Assembly: GCA_031274425.1 (NCBI GenBank)
Contig: JAISQE010000045.1
Span: 1-49,570 of the forward strand
Source of the DNA: Synergistaceae bacterium
Lineage (GTDB): Bacteria; Synergistota; Synergistia; Synergistales; Aminobacteriaceae
Length of the DNA stretch: 49,570 nucleotides
Direction of reading: 5' to 3'
Part shown: in pieces, positions 39,301-46,267 of the stretch
How the letters are laid out: the number at the start of each line of letters is the position of its first letter
Position numbering within the stretch: the stretch's first letter is position 1
The notes under the pieces: model-generated
The model's input: the letters and a program-made list of their open reading frames with translations, nothing else
Databases searched by the model: none
Told to the model about the DNA's origin: nothing
Program-made: the position numbers and the translations under genes

Positions 39301-39602
39301 GCTTGAAGGCGAGCCTGGGAGATCGACATGACGCTGTCGCTGTAAAGATCCATCTGCCTGTGCACGATATTGCTCATATAAAAACAGATGACGAGCACCA
39401 ATATCACAAACGTCGCGCAGGTAAAAAACAGCTCCCGATGGTTTGCCTTTATGGCGTTTTTATAATCGACGGCTTTCATGGCGCGGCGGCTTTTGACGCG
39501 GGGGAGCCAATCGTCGTAGGCGTCGTTCGCCGCCCGCCCGCCGCGATTATTTAAAATAGAGGGCTCCTCCTCGGTAACATGTTTACTCATCTGCCGCCCC
39601 AT
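36378..39602 (-). CDS. Membrane hybrid histidine kinase with Cache sensor, two receivers and Hpt
   Basis: The 1074-residue protein has TM1 (about 58-76), a periplasmic dCache-like domain (80-330, with RPWYGGAV and TPAYKDAKTG motifs), TM2 (about 334-355), then HisKA with H379 (MSHDIRTP) and HATPase (NLLENAVKY, GTGLGLTIAQ). A pseudo-receiver without a DD pair (about 612-715), a full receiver (VLVVDDNRTN, D783) and an Hpt domain with H926 (HVHGIKGSS) follow. It is a complete phosphorelay up to the Hpt and needs a separate response regulator. A start at 39590 (MSKHVTEE) has better ribosome-binding spacing. No partner gene is adjacent. Confidence 0.93.
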   Translation of the reverse strand: MGRQMSKHVTEEEPSILNNRGGRAANDAYDDWLPRVKSRRAMKAVDYKNAIKANHRELFFTCATFVILVLVICFYMSNIVHRQMDLYSDSVMSISQARLQALIEEHEMALEDVAVLVASALDRGAGQKELNDLMIFWTNTLLERENFKEILLVVYGYLDGNYVDGEGWRPSPEEYFPPSRPWYGGAVERGGKVYQTPAYKDAKTGLVVGSMSRVIFDGRGKSRGVLSVDFILNPILDQVRSLKLAGGGYGILLDSSFNVVSHPQGDFVGRHFRNLPAYEPVYEHIQRQGASDSPVRFKDYDGVESIGFFNRLSNAWYLGIVVPRRFYYKEVYDMIPVISAVALFLMGILCCVLVRFSAAKTRSDKESQSKSSFLARMSHDIRTPLNAILGISELALRADDLPSIWEHVTKIQHAGRNLLSVVNDILDFSKIESGNLEITPAPYELASLLNDLVNVVSVHVNEKPIVFTVNVDGSLPNNLIGDETRVRQILINLLENAVKYTCEGYVKFTVSAHLAENDAMLFSFEVADSGVGIKQEDFGRLFGNFTRLDTKINARVEGTGLGLTIAQNLCREMGGDVSVSSVYGKGSTFTATLLQKFAGEDRLAVVENPDDKKTLIYDARVVYAESVFATLENLGVPALMATNDEEFFGKLESREFKFAFVARRVAEVAADFITRLGLRTRLVLLADLNASSFKNIPTILMPAYSVSIANVLNGVVLTNGGRTSPIRFVAPEARVLVVDDNRTNLAVAAGLLAPYQARVQTCESGEDAVTSARTHRYDLVFMDHMMPGMDGVETTVRLRAMEGFKNTPIIALTANAIFGMREMFLEYGMDDFLPKPIDSAELESILYKWLPRDKLVTTRKTEPPSREKPNVINIEGIDMEMVLRRFGDRSDAHLQALRSYAKYTPEVLDKLRTPSEDLYEYMIHVHGIKGSSYGIGANAVGELAEELEKDAKMGDFAAVRAKNDVFIRAVEKLIAELSIALGGMKGSFKEEDKEQKNAPDPALERKLLEYCAHYDIWGMEKALLELERYRYESKNELVEWLREKLDNLEYEQIRERIEWELEGSHEGQPAGSDI

Positions 39603-39694
39603 AGTATTCTCTCAAGCGATCCCGACAACACGAATACTCCTTTCGCGCGAGCTTCCCTTGCGCTTCCTTACGCCTCATCGCCGCAATCCGTCCC

Positions 39695-39724
39695 TTGAAC
39701 ATACGGAAAATTGTTCAAATTATA
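39695..39724 (-). promoter_or_regulatory. TATAAT box with adjoining TTGAAC/GTTCAA inverted repeat
   Basis: On the minus strand a TATAAT (39719-39724) is followed at once by an inverted repeat, TTGAAC 39695-39700 and GTTCAA 39713-39718 with 12 bases between. The position fits an operator at the transcription start of the Cache hybrid kinase gene. The -35 element is not recognisable. Confidence 0.4.
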
Positions 39725-39800
39725 CCCGATCTTCGCGCGCGTGGCTCGCCAGCCATCTCGCGCTTCTCACGCCTCAAAGGGTCGCGGGGTTGCCCATGTC

Positions 39801-39829
39801 TTGACAATTTCAGTCCGTAGAGATATTCT
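39801..39829 (+). promoter_or_regulatory. Promoter of the radical SAM/ABC operon
   Basis: A perfect TTGACA (39801-39806) is separated by 17 bases from TATTCT (39824-39829). It would start a leader of about 260 bases before the radical SAM gene. A second AT-rich TATAAT box occurs at 39851-39856. Confidence 0.6.
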
Positions 39830-39899
39830 TCTTTCAATTCATACTAAACATATAATATTTTACTAGAAAGCATAATATTATTAGGAAGGAGGAAGCAAG

Positions 39900-39986
39900 A
39901 TGTCCGCGCTTTGGGGTGTCGTTTTTGTCGTCAACAAGATGGCGTGTATGGAAAGCGGGTCTTCGCCCGGAGCGCTCGGCTGTTGA
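39900..39986 (+). CDS. 28-codon leader peptide ending in Cys
   Basis: The frame has an excellent AGGAAGGAGGA ribosome-binding site about 7 bases before the ATG. It encodes a 28-residue peptide: a hydrophobic N-terminal part (MSALWGVVFVVNKMAC), then ESGSSPGALGC. Cysteine occurs at residues 16 and 28, the last codon before the stop being TGT. A terminator hairpin follows 24 bases later and the radical SAM gene after that. It may be an attenuator leader peptide sensing charged tRNA-Cys, or, less likely, a small peptide substrate of the radical SAM enzyme. Confidence 0.5.
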   Translation: MSALWGVVFVVNKMACMESGSSPGALGC

Positions 39987-40009
39987 CTTTCGCCTGAGTT
40001 TCCGGTTCG

Positions 40010-40039
40010 AGGACCCTGGCTTTCGCGGGGTCCTTTTTT
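40010..40039 (+). terminator. Leader terminator (putative attenuator) before the radical SAM gene
   Basis: A 7-bp stem (40010-40016 with 40028-40034) is followed by six T residues ending at 40039. No plus-strand gene other than the leader ORF precedes it, so it acts inside the operon leader. The GACCC part of the left arm can alternatively pair with GGGTC (39957-39961) inside the leader ORF, a possible antiterminator. Confidence 0.7.
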
Positions 40040-40094
40040 GTCTATGCTCTGTACTCTGAACATTGTCCAATATGCGGAAAAGAGGAAGATTCGC

Positions 40095-41333
40095 TTGGTG
40101 TTTGATCGCAACTGGAGAGAAAAGGAACTCAGCCTTTTTCAAGTCATCGAAAAATATCCCGACGTTTCGCCGTTCGTCATCATCAAGACGGACGTGCAGC
40201 GCAGAGGCGTCGCCTACTCCGAAAGCGCCCTGCGGCGGGTTGATCCTAAACGGCATATCACTCAAATCCGCAGCGACTATTTTGACAAGGAAGACCTCAG
40301 CCCCGTCTCGTTGCTGATGCGGGACGGCACGACGATCTTTTGCGAAGGGGCCCTGGGCGACGCTCCTCGAGAACCCTATCTCGTGGACGTCGTGGACGGG
40401 AAAATCATGCTGACGGACGAAGGAAAAGCCGTAGAAGAGGTGTTTTACTGGGAAAAACCGGATTACTACGACAAACGGACCTCCAACGGCACTCCCATGT
40501 GGCAGGTGGTCTCGGCACGACCGCAGCGGCTCACCATTCACCCGAACCAATTCTGCGACTTCTGGAAAGACCCGAAGCAGGGCTGCAAATTTTGCGTCAT
40601 GGCGGCCACGTACCACTCCGTCCAAAAACCCGCGATGCTGGCGGTCTCCGACATCGTCGAGACGGTGGGCGAGGCTGTGAAGGAGCCGGGGCGCAACGTC
40701 TGTATTTTCCTTACGGGCGGCACGCTCAAGGGAGGCATAAACTTTCTGGACGACGAGGTCGATTTCTACCAGGAAATACTCGAAGGGATCAGCCGATATT
40801 TCGACGGCAAAAAATTCCCCAGCCAGCTTATCAGTACGGCCTTTTCCCAAGAGCAGCTCCGGCGTCTGTACGACAACACCGGTCTCGCCTCCTACACCGC
40901 CGACATCGAAGTGCTCGACAAGGAGCTTTTCAAGTGGATATGTCCTGGCAAGGCGAAGGAAATTGGCTACGAAGGATGGAAGGAGCGCCTCTTTCGGGCT
41001 GTCGAAGTGTTCGGGCCCGGCAACGTGAACACGGGCGTCGTCAGCGGGGTGGAACTGGCCCAACCCCACGGCTTCAAGACGGAGAATGAAGCTCTCGCGT
41101 CGTCGCTGGCGGAAGCGGAGACCTTGGCGTCCCACGGGATTGCCGTCGTCGGATGCGTCTGGCGCATACTCAAGGGGTCGATTTTTTCTCGACAAGTCGC
41201 GCCTACGCTGGAATATTACGTGCGTTTCGCCCAGGGGTTGGATCGGATACGCAGGAAGTACGGAATCAGCGTCGACATGGACAACTACCGCCGGTGCGGC
41301 AATCATCCCGACACCGATCTGGGCAGAATTTAG
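40095..41333 (+). CDS. Radical SAM enzyme of unknown reaction
   Basis: The start is taken at TTG 40095 (or GTG 40098), 8-11 bases after AGAGGA (40081-40086). The frame is open back to 40038, but there it runs through the terminator T tract. The 412-residue protein has an unusual cluster motif C-x9-C-x2-C (C154, C164, C167, in QFCDFWKDPKQGCKFC) rather than Cx3Cx2C. A glycine-rich segment FLTGGTLKGG fits the SAM-binding GGE-like motif. Further cysteines near the C-terminus (VGCVWR, YRRCGNHP) may bind another cluster or substrate. It is followed by a flavin-fold protein and a sulfonate-type ABC importer. I could not assign a characterised family. Confidence 0.85.
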   Translation: MVFDRNWREKELSLFQVIEKYPDVSPFVIIKTDVQRRGVAYSESALRRVDPKRHITQIRSDYFDKEDLSPVSLLMRDGTTIFCEGALGDAPREPYLVDVVDGKIMLTDEGKAVEEVFYWEKPDYYDKRTSNGTPMWQVVSARPQRLTIHPNQFCDFWKDPKQGCKFCVMAATYHSVQKPAMLAVSDIVETVGEAVKEPGRNVCIFLTGGTLKGGINFLDDEVDFYQEILEGISRYFDGKKFPSQLISTAFSQEQLRRLYDNTGLASYTADIEVLDKELFKWICPGKAKEIGYEGWKERLFRAVEVFGPGNVNTGVVSGVELAQPHGFKTENEALASSLAEAETLASHGIAVVGCVWRILKGSIFSRQVAPTLEYYVRFAQGLDRIRRKYGISVDMDNYRRCGNHPDTDLGRI

Positions 41334-41343
41334 GGAGGAGGCT

Positions 41344-41841
41344 ATGGGCGTTAAACTCAGCGCGGAAATTCAAACGGCTCTGTCCGATCCGAAAACAGTC
41401 AAAATTGTCGCCGGCGTCGACGCTCAGGGGGGGCCGCACGCGGCCTTCAAAGATTCGCTGCGTTTGCGGAAAGACGGCAACCTCGAATACGACGAAATCA
41501 TCGAAAGCTCGGACGCCAACAAAAGTATGGTCGCCTCTATCTGGTTCGACAGAACGGTGGCGGTCGTGCTGCTCACGAAAGATCATCGCAGTTTTTTGAT
41601 CAAGGGCAAGGCGGTGCGGGCAATCATTTCCGGGCAGGAATTCAGGGAGCGTTATACGGCCGTCCGGGAAAAGTTGGGCGATGTGGACCTGTCGACCGTG
41701 TGGGTCATCGAACCGTTTTTCGAGCGGGAAGACACGCTGGAAAAACGGAGAATCGAAGAAGAAAAAGCCCATCCTCTTCTCCGGCACGTGGATCGTTTAG
41801 TACAAGTGGATCGTTTGGCGCAACAGGATAAAATTTCATAG
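41344..41841 (+). CDS. PNPOx-like split-barrel flavin-binding protein
   Basis: The start is the ATG at 41344, with GGGAGGAGG overlapping the region just after the upstream stop; the longer frame upstream is a shadow. The 165-residue protein has the FMN-binding split-barrel pattern: VKIVAGVDAQGGPHAAFKDSL, then DEIIESSDANKSMVASIWFDRTVAVVLLTKDHRSFLIKGKAVRAI. It may bind FMN or another flavin. The C-terminal tail holds an 18-bp tandem duplication (41788-41823) giving VDRLVQ/VDRLAQ. It is encoded 10 bases after the radical SAM gene, which suggests joint function, perhaps electron transfer. Confidence 0.7.
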   Translation: MGVKLSAEIQTALSDPKTVKIVAGVDAQGGPHAAFKDSLRLRKDGNLEYDEIIESSDANKSMVASIWFDRTVAVVLLTKDHRSFLIKGKAVRAIISGQEFRERYTAVREKLGDVDLSTVWVIEPFFEREDTLEKRRIEEEKAHPLLRHVDRLVQVDRLAQQDKIS

Positions 41842-41860
41842 AATAGGGGAAAAAATAGAG

Positions 41861-42877
41861 ATGCGAAAGAAATCGATTCAGGTTATTTTTCAGTTTTTGG
41901 TCGTGGTCGTGATTGTGATTGTGGGAATATGCGTTTGGGGCGGAGCGCGCGCCGACGCCGCGGAAAAAGCGGAAAAAAAGTATGACGGCCTGACGATACG
42001 CTGGGCAACACAGCCCAGCCAGACTCAGGCGGCCATCGCGGAGGAACTGGGATATTTCAAAGAAGAATTCGAGGCGGACGGCGTCACCGTGGAGCTGCGC
42101 GTCTTCGCCTCCGGCCCTCCCATCATCGAGGCCTTCGCGGCGGGCGAGCTGGATTTCGGGCAGGTGGGCAACCAGCCCGCGATTCAGGCCATCGCCAACG
42201 GCATCGACATCAGGATCATCGCCGCCTATATGACCTCCGACGGCTCGAGTTCGGCTTTAGTGGCGAGCGATAAATCGGGAATAAATTCTCTTTCGGACGT
42301 GCGGGGTAAAAAGGTCGCTTACACCGTGGGAACTGTGGCGCATCAACTGTTGCTGAAATTTCTGGATTCCGAGAAACTCACGGAGGACGACCTGCAGCTC
42401 ATCAACCTGCGTCTAGGCGATATCCCCGCCGCCCTCGAATCGGATAGTATCGACGCCGCCGTCATCTGGGAGCCTTACCTGACCGGCATTCTGGAAAAGG
42501 GCGGCGCTCGCCTGGTGCGCGACGGAACGGGATTCCCAAATTCCTCCAGCATCATCATCGGCAGAAAATCTTTTTTGGAAGAGCATCCGGAGTTGACGGT
42601 CCGCCTGCTGAAGGTGTTGGATCGCTCCGAGAAATGGAGCAGAGAACACGTGGAAGAAAGCGTGAAGCTCCTCTCCAAACGAACAGGCGTGGCGGAATCC
42701 GCGTATAGATCGTCCTTCAAAGCCATAGATTTTTCTCTCTACCTGGACGAAAAACGTATCGACGCTCTGGCCGACACCGAAGCGTTTCTCTTTGGGCAAG
42801 GAACTATCCGTAAAGATTTCGATTTGAGGGAATTCATCGACGCCTCTTTCCTCGAAAAAGCCGGAGTCGTCAGGTAA
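41861..42877 (+). CDS. Sulfonate/nitrate-type ABC importer, substrate-binding protein
   Basis: The 338-residue protein carries a signal peptide (hydrophobic run 8-28, cleavage likely after ARADA). The mature part is of the NitT/TauT/SsuA family: IRWATQPSQTQAAIAEELGYFKEEF, ASGPPIIEAFAAGELDFGQVGNQPAIQAIANG, then DVRGKKVAYTVGTVAHQLL and the AAVIWEPYLTGILEKGG segment. The VGNQPAIQA loop resembles aliphatic sulfonate-binding SsuA proteins. Substrate is therefore probably an organosulfonate, but thiamine-precursor or nitrate relatives cannot be excluded. It is the fourth unit of the operon, 19 bases after the flavin-fold gene. Confidence 0.85.
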   Translation: MRKKSIQVIFQFLVVVVIVIVGICVWGGARADAAEKAEKKYDGLTIRWATQPSQTQAAIAEELGYFKEEFEADGVTVELRVFASGPPIIEAFAAGELDFGQVGNQPAIQAIANGIDIRIIAAYMTSDGSSSALVASDKSGINSLSDVRGKKVAYTVGTVAHQLLLKFLDSEKLTEDDLQLINLRLGDIPAALESDSIDAAVIWEPYLTGILEKGGARLVRDGTGFPNSSSIIIGRKSFLEEHPELTVRLLKVLDRSEKWSREHVEESVKLLSKRTGVAESAYRSSFKAIDFSLYLDEKRIDALADTEAFLFGQGTIRKDFDLREFIDASFLEKAGVVR

Positions 42878-42889
42878 CAGGCGACCCGT

Positions 42890-43681
42890 ATGCGGAGAAT
42901 GCCGCAAAATCGACGCTTGGAGCGGCGAATTCGAACGTTTGCCCTGGGATGCCTGTTGCCGGTCGTGATACTGGCGTCCTGGGAGTACCTCGGGTACAAG
43001 GGGATCGTCAACCGGTCGATTCTCCCGCGCCCTTCCGTAATCTGGGCCTGCTTTGTCGACATGATCGCCAGCGGACGCCTCAAAAAGCACCTGCTGGTGA
43101 GCGCTTCCCGGGTTGTCAAAGGCTTTGCGCTGGGAGGCGGCGCGGGGCTGATTTTCGGGATTCTCTGTGGACTGTCCAAGCTGTGGAATGATCTTTTGAG
43201 CTCTTTAATCGGCATTCTGCGCCCCATCCCCATGATCGCGTGGATTCCTATTCTTATCCTGCTTTTGGGCATCGACGAAGGATCCAAGATTTCGCTCATC
43301 GCCATCGGCAGTTTCTGGCCCGTGTTGCTCAACACGAGCAGGGGAATACGCGGCATTGACAAAAAACTTCTGGAGGTAGGGATCATGCTGGAAAAAAGCC
43401 GGTTCCAGATGCTCACGAAGGTGATTCTGCCTGCCGCGTTCCCGTTCACCTTCACGGGCATACGCCTTGGCGTGGGCAACGCGTGGTCCTGCGTTGTGAC
43501 AGCGGAGGCCATTGCGGCGGCGACAGGCATTGGCTACGTCATCATGTACGCTCGTGAACTTTTGCAGCCCGACGTTTTGCTGGTCGGAGTGCTGAGCATC
43601 GGTTTTGTGGGCCTGATGCTGGACGTCGTTCTCATGTGGATCGAAAAACGTGTTCTACGCTGGAACGAGCCAAATGAATAA
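42890..43681 (+). CDS. Sulfonate/nitrate-type ABC importer, permease
   Basis: The 263-residue integral membrane subunit has six hydrophobic helices and the EAA-like loop LEVGIMLEKSRFQMLTKVILPAAFPFTFTGIRLGVGNAW, a form typical of SsuC/TauC permeases. It starts 12 bases after the binding-protein gene. Its last codons overlap the ATPase start by 8 bases (ATG 43674), so translation of the two is coupled. It forms a homodimer in the membrane that accepts the SsuA-like binding protein. Confidence 0.9.
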   Translation: MRRMPQNRRLERRIRTFALGCLLPVVILASWEYLGYKGIVNRSILPRPSVIWACFVDMIASGRLKKHLLVSASRVVKGFALGGGAGLIFGILCGLSKLWNDLLSSLIGILRPIPMIAWIPILILLLGIDEGSKISLIAIGSFWPVLLNTSRGIRGIDKKLLEVGIMLEKSRFQMLTKVILPAAFPFTFTGIRLGVGNAWSCVVTAEAIAAATGIGYVIMYARELLQPDVLLVGVLSIGFVGLMLDVVLMWIEKRVLRWNEPNE

Positions 43682-44447
43682 AAGCGTGGACATCCTCGGG
43701 GTGTCGAAAGTTTTTCCATTGGAATCGGGTGAGCTGCAGGTCCTCCGCAGAAACGATTTTCACGTCGAAAGCGGCGAATTCGTCAGCATCGTCGGAAGAA
43801 GCGGCTGCGGCAAGAGCACTTTGCTCAGGATCATTGCCGGACTCGACGTCGCCACAACCGGGGAAGTCCGTATAGGCGGACGTAAGGTGGAGCGCCCGAG
43901 CGTCTTGACGGGACTCATATTCCAGGAGTCCCGGTTGTTCCCGTGGCTTACCGTGGAGCAGAACATCGAGTTCGGTCTGCATCGTAGAGTCGAGAAAAAA
44001 CAGCGCGAAAAAGCCGTGAAGAGGCATGTCGAACTCGTAGGGCTCGACGGCTTCGAGAGAGCGTTTCCCCGACAGCTCTCCGGGGGAATGCAACAACGCG
44101 TCAGCATTGCCCGAGCGCTCATCAATCAGCCCAACGTGCTTTTACTGGACGAGCCCTTCGGCGCGCTGGACGCCCTCACTCGAATCCACATGCAAAACGA
44201 GGTTCTGCGAATTTGGGAGGTGGAACGTTCCACTATGGTCCTCGTGACGCACGATGTGGACGAGGCGATCTTTCTGAGCGACCGAATTTTGGTTTTGTCC
44301 GACCGGCCCGGAGGGATCAAAAAGGTGATTTCCGTAAACGTGTCCCGTCCGCGAGACCGCAGCGGAGTACGTTTTATGGAAATCCGCAGAGAAATCTACA
44401 CGGAGTTTTTCGAGGCCGCCTCCATGTCGATCGAGTATTACGTGTAA
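43674..44447 (+). CDS. Sulfonate/nitrate-type ABC importer, ATPase
   Basis: The start is the ATG at 43674 (MNKSVDILGVSKVF), which overlaps the end of the permease gene. The 257-residue ATPase has Walker A GRSGCGKSTL, Q-loop LIFQESRLFPWL, signature LSGGMQQR, Walker B VLLLDEPFGALD and switch His THDVDEA. The FQESRLFPW and DEPFGALDALTR segments are characteristic of SsuB/TauB-type ATPases. It is the last gene of the plus-strand operon and stops 28 bases from the convergent metY gene. No clear terminator lies between them. Confidence 0.92.
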   Translation: MNKSVDILGVSKVFPLESGELQVLRRNDFHVESGEFVSIVGRSGCGKSTLLRIIAGLDVATTGEVRIGGRKVERPSVLTGLIFQESRLFPWLTVEQNIEFGLHRRVEKKQREKAVKRHVELVGLDGFERAFPRQLSGGMQQRVSIARALINQPNVLLLDEPFGALDALTRIHMQNEVLRIWEVERSTMVLVTHDVDEAIFLSDRILVLSDRPGGIKKVISVNVSRPRDRSGVRFMEIRREIYTEFFEAASMSIEYYV

Positions 44448-44475
44448 ACGCCGACATTTCGGATTCTATTGACGC

Positions 44476-45786
44476 CTATGCGTCCGAAAAAGCGGCGGCA
44501 AAAGCCCGATCCAGGTCCTCGATCAGGTCCAATGGGTCTTCGAGTCCGATGGAAAGGCGGATCAGGTTCGGTTCGACCCCGGCTTTCTCCAATTCTTCCG
44601 GCGACAAATCGCCGTGGGTGGTCTTCGATGGGTTGACGATCAGAGACCTGGCGTCTCCGACGTTCGCATGGTAGCTGAACAACCGAAGCGCGTCGATGAA
44701 CGCTTCGGTCTGTTCGTCGTCGCCCTTCAATATGAAGGAAAAGATCGCCCCCGCCCCCTTGGGCAGGTATTTTTCCGCCCTTTCGCGCTGGGGGCTGTCG
44801 GGCAGAGACGAATAGCGTATCTGCTCCACCTGTTCGCGGCCCCGAAGGTGTTCCGCGACCTTCAAGGCGCTGGCCGTCTGTTTGTACACGCGCTCCGAAA
44901 GAGTCTCTATGCCGATGAGAGCGAGATACGCCTCGAAAGGCCCCAAAGCCGGGCCGATATAGGGAAGGTATTGTGTCCTGAGGCGGAACGTGAAGGGCAT
45001 GTCCGGCGCGAACTCCAGCACGCTTCGGGGTTCTCCCTTGGAGTTGCGAAGGGTATAGTGTTTTTCCAAAAACTGGGGAAATCGCCCGTTGTCCCAGGGG
45101 AATTTGCCGCTTTCCACGATGACGCCGGCGATGAGATTGCCGTGCCCCGACAGCGCTTTGGTCGCGGAGTACACCACGATGTCCGCGCCGTATTCGATCG
45201 GCCTGCAAAGACAGGGCGTCGCAAAAGAGTTGTCCACCACAAGGGGAATGCCGTGCCGATGCGCCGCCTCGGCGAGGGCCTCGATGTCGGCGACCACGCC
45301 GTTCGGGTTGCTGACGCTTTCCACAAAAAGGGCTTTCGTGTCCGGGCCGATCCGCCTTTCCAGGTCCTCGATGTCGTTCAGGTCCTCCGCCAAGTCGACA
45401 TGGATACCTAGCCGAGGAAAGAGCTTTTGAAACCCGTCCGAGGTGCCTCCGTAGAGCCAAGGCGTGGAGAGAATACGCCCCCCCACCTCCGCTAAATTTA
45501 AGACCGTACAGGTGATGGCGGCCATGCCGGAGGCGAGGGCCACGCCCCCCGAAGCGCCGTCCAACGCCGCAACCCGCCGCTCGAAAACGTTGACCGTCGG
45601 GTTGCCCAAACGGCTGTAACGCCATCCCATCTCGCGAAAACGAAACAATCGTTCCGCGCGCGCCGTATCCCCCAGGTCGAAAGAGGCGGTTTGATAAATC
45701 GGAACCGAAACGGCATAGTTGTGTTCTTTCGAATTGTACGCCGACCGGACTTTGAGCGTGTCGAAACGATATTCATTTTCAGTCAT
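44476..45786 (-). CDS. metY: O-acetylhomoserine aminocarboxypropyltransferase (MetY-type)
   Basis: The start is the ATG at 45786 (MTENEYRFDT). The 436-residue PLP enzyme has the Cys/Met metabolism signature with PLP lysine K210 in VYSATKALSGHGNLIAG. It also has the long C-terminal domain and the ELRF-like GLEDPLDLIEDL end typical of O-acetylhomoserine sulfhydrylases. It joins O-acetylhomoserine with sulfide or with a protein thiocarboxylate to give homocysteine. It ends the operon with sulfite reductase, TusA, carrier, E1 and JAMM protease, which points to the carrier-bound sulfur route. Diverged 16-bp repeats carrying extra ATGs precede the start. Confidence 0.92.
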   Translation of the reverse strand: MTENEYRFDTLKVRSAYNSKEHNYAVSVPIYQTASFDLGDTARAERLFRFREMGWRYSRLGNPTVNVFERRVAALDGASGGVALASGMAAITCTVLNLAEVGGRILSTPWLYGGTSDGFQKLFPRLGIHVDLAEDLNDIEDLERRIGPDTKALFVESVSNPNGVVADIEALAEAAHRHGIPLVVDNSFATPCLCRPIEYGADIVVYSATKALSGHGNLIAGVIVESGKFPWDNGRFPQFLEKHYTLRNSKGEPRSVLEFAPDMPFTFRLRTQYLPYIGPALGPFEAYLALIGIETLSERVYKQTASALKVAEHLRGREQVEQIRYSSLPDSPQRERAEKYLPKGAGAIFSFILKGDDEQTEAFIDALRLFSYHANVGDARSLIVNPSKTTHGDLSPEELEKAGVEPNLIRLSIGLEDPLDLIEDLDRAFAAAFSDA

Positions 45787-45812
45787 TTTCAACCATTTCC
45801 ATTCTCGACCAT
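45781..45812 (-). repeat. Diverged 16-bp tandem repeat at the metY start
   Basis: Read on the minus strand, ATGGTCGAGAATGGAA (45812-45797) and ATGGTTGAAAATGACT (45796-45781) are 11/16 identical. The real metY ATG (45786) is in the second unit, and an equivalent ATG (45802) in the first opens an 8-codon frame that overlaps the metY start. Confidence 0.6.
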
Positions 45813-45814
45813 TT

Positions 45815-46267
45815 CTATTCCCCCGCTTGCTCTATTTCCAATGTTTCCTGATACGGAATTTCGTTTTCGACGCGGAAAGCCTTTATTACGGGATTTTCCT
45901 CCGCGAAAGAGAGGATCAGATAACTCGCGTTGGGGTCGTGGGCAAGGTGAATGTCCTCCTTCGAAGGGCGCGCCGGGCTTTCGGGGTGCGAATGGAAGTT
46001 GCCCAGAGGCACAAGGCCATTTGCGCGCATGTCTTTCACGGCCGCAAGCTGCTCGCGGGGATCGATGGAAAAATGCTCGCGGCTGGCGTCCACGTTGCTC
46101 GTGAGGTAGACTTTCTCGACCGTCTTGACGTCTCCATCGAGGCGTCCCCCCAGAAGGCCGCAGGCCTCGTTAGGCAGCTCGGCTCTCGCGTGGCCCAGGA
46201 TGGCTTCGTAGTCGGACACCTTCAGCCGCACCCGAAACTTTCCCGCCTCTTCCGGCGAAGCGCTCAC
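45815..46267 (-). CDS. JAMM/MPN metalloprotease for a sulfur-carrier protein
   Basis: The start is GTG at 46267, sharing GTGA with the E1 stop and preceded by GAGG with 7-base spacing; a longer frame to 46333 lies inside the E1 gene. The 150-residue enzyme has the full JAMM zinc site: E34 (LPNEACGLLGG), H92 and H94 (FHSHP) and D105 after ten residues (HxHx10D). Relatives such as Mec+ (CysO route), QbsD and HcyD cut a few residues from the C-terminus of small ThiS-like carriers or release the product amino acid. The carrier encoded two genes upstream ends in extra residues after Gly-Gly, the expected substrate. Confidence 0.88.
   Translation of the reverse strand: MSASPEEAGKFRVRLKVSDYEAILGHARAELPNEACGLLGGRLDGDVKTVEKVYLTSNVDASREHFSIDPREQLAAVKDMRANGLVPLGNFHSHPESPARPSKEDIHLAHDPNASYLILSFAEENPVIKAFRVENEIPYQETLEIEQAGE

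Noticed and set aside
39840..40040. Known riboswitch (SAM, TPP or cobalamin type) in the radical SAM leader
   Set aside because: None of the conserved core sequences of these classes could be found; the short ORF plus terminator explains the leader better.
39834..41306. 490-codon minus-strand frame opposite the radical SAM gene
   Set aside because: It is antisense to a recognisable radical SAM protein, has low-complexity basic composition and no motif.
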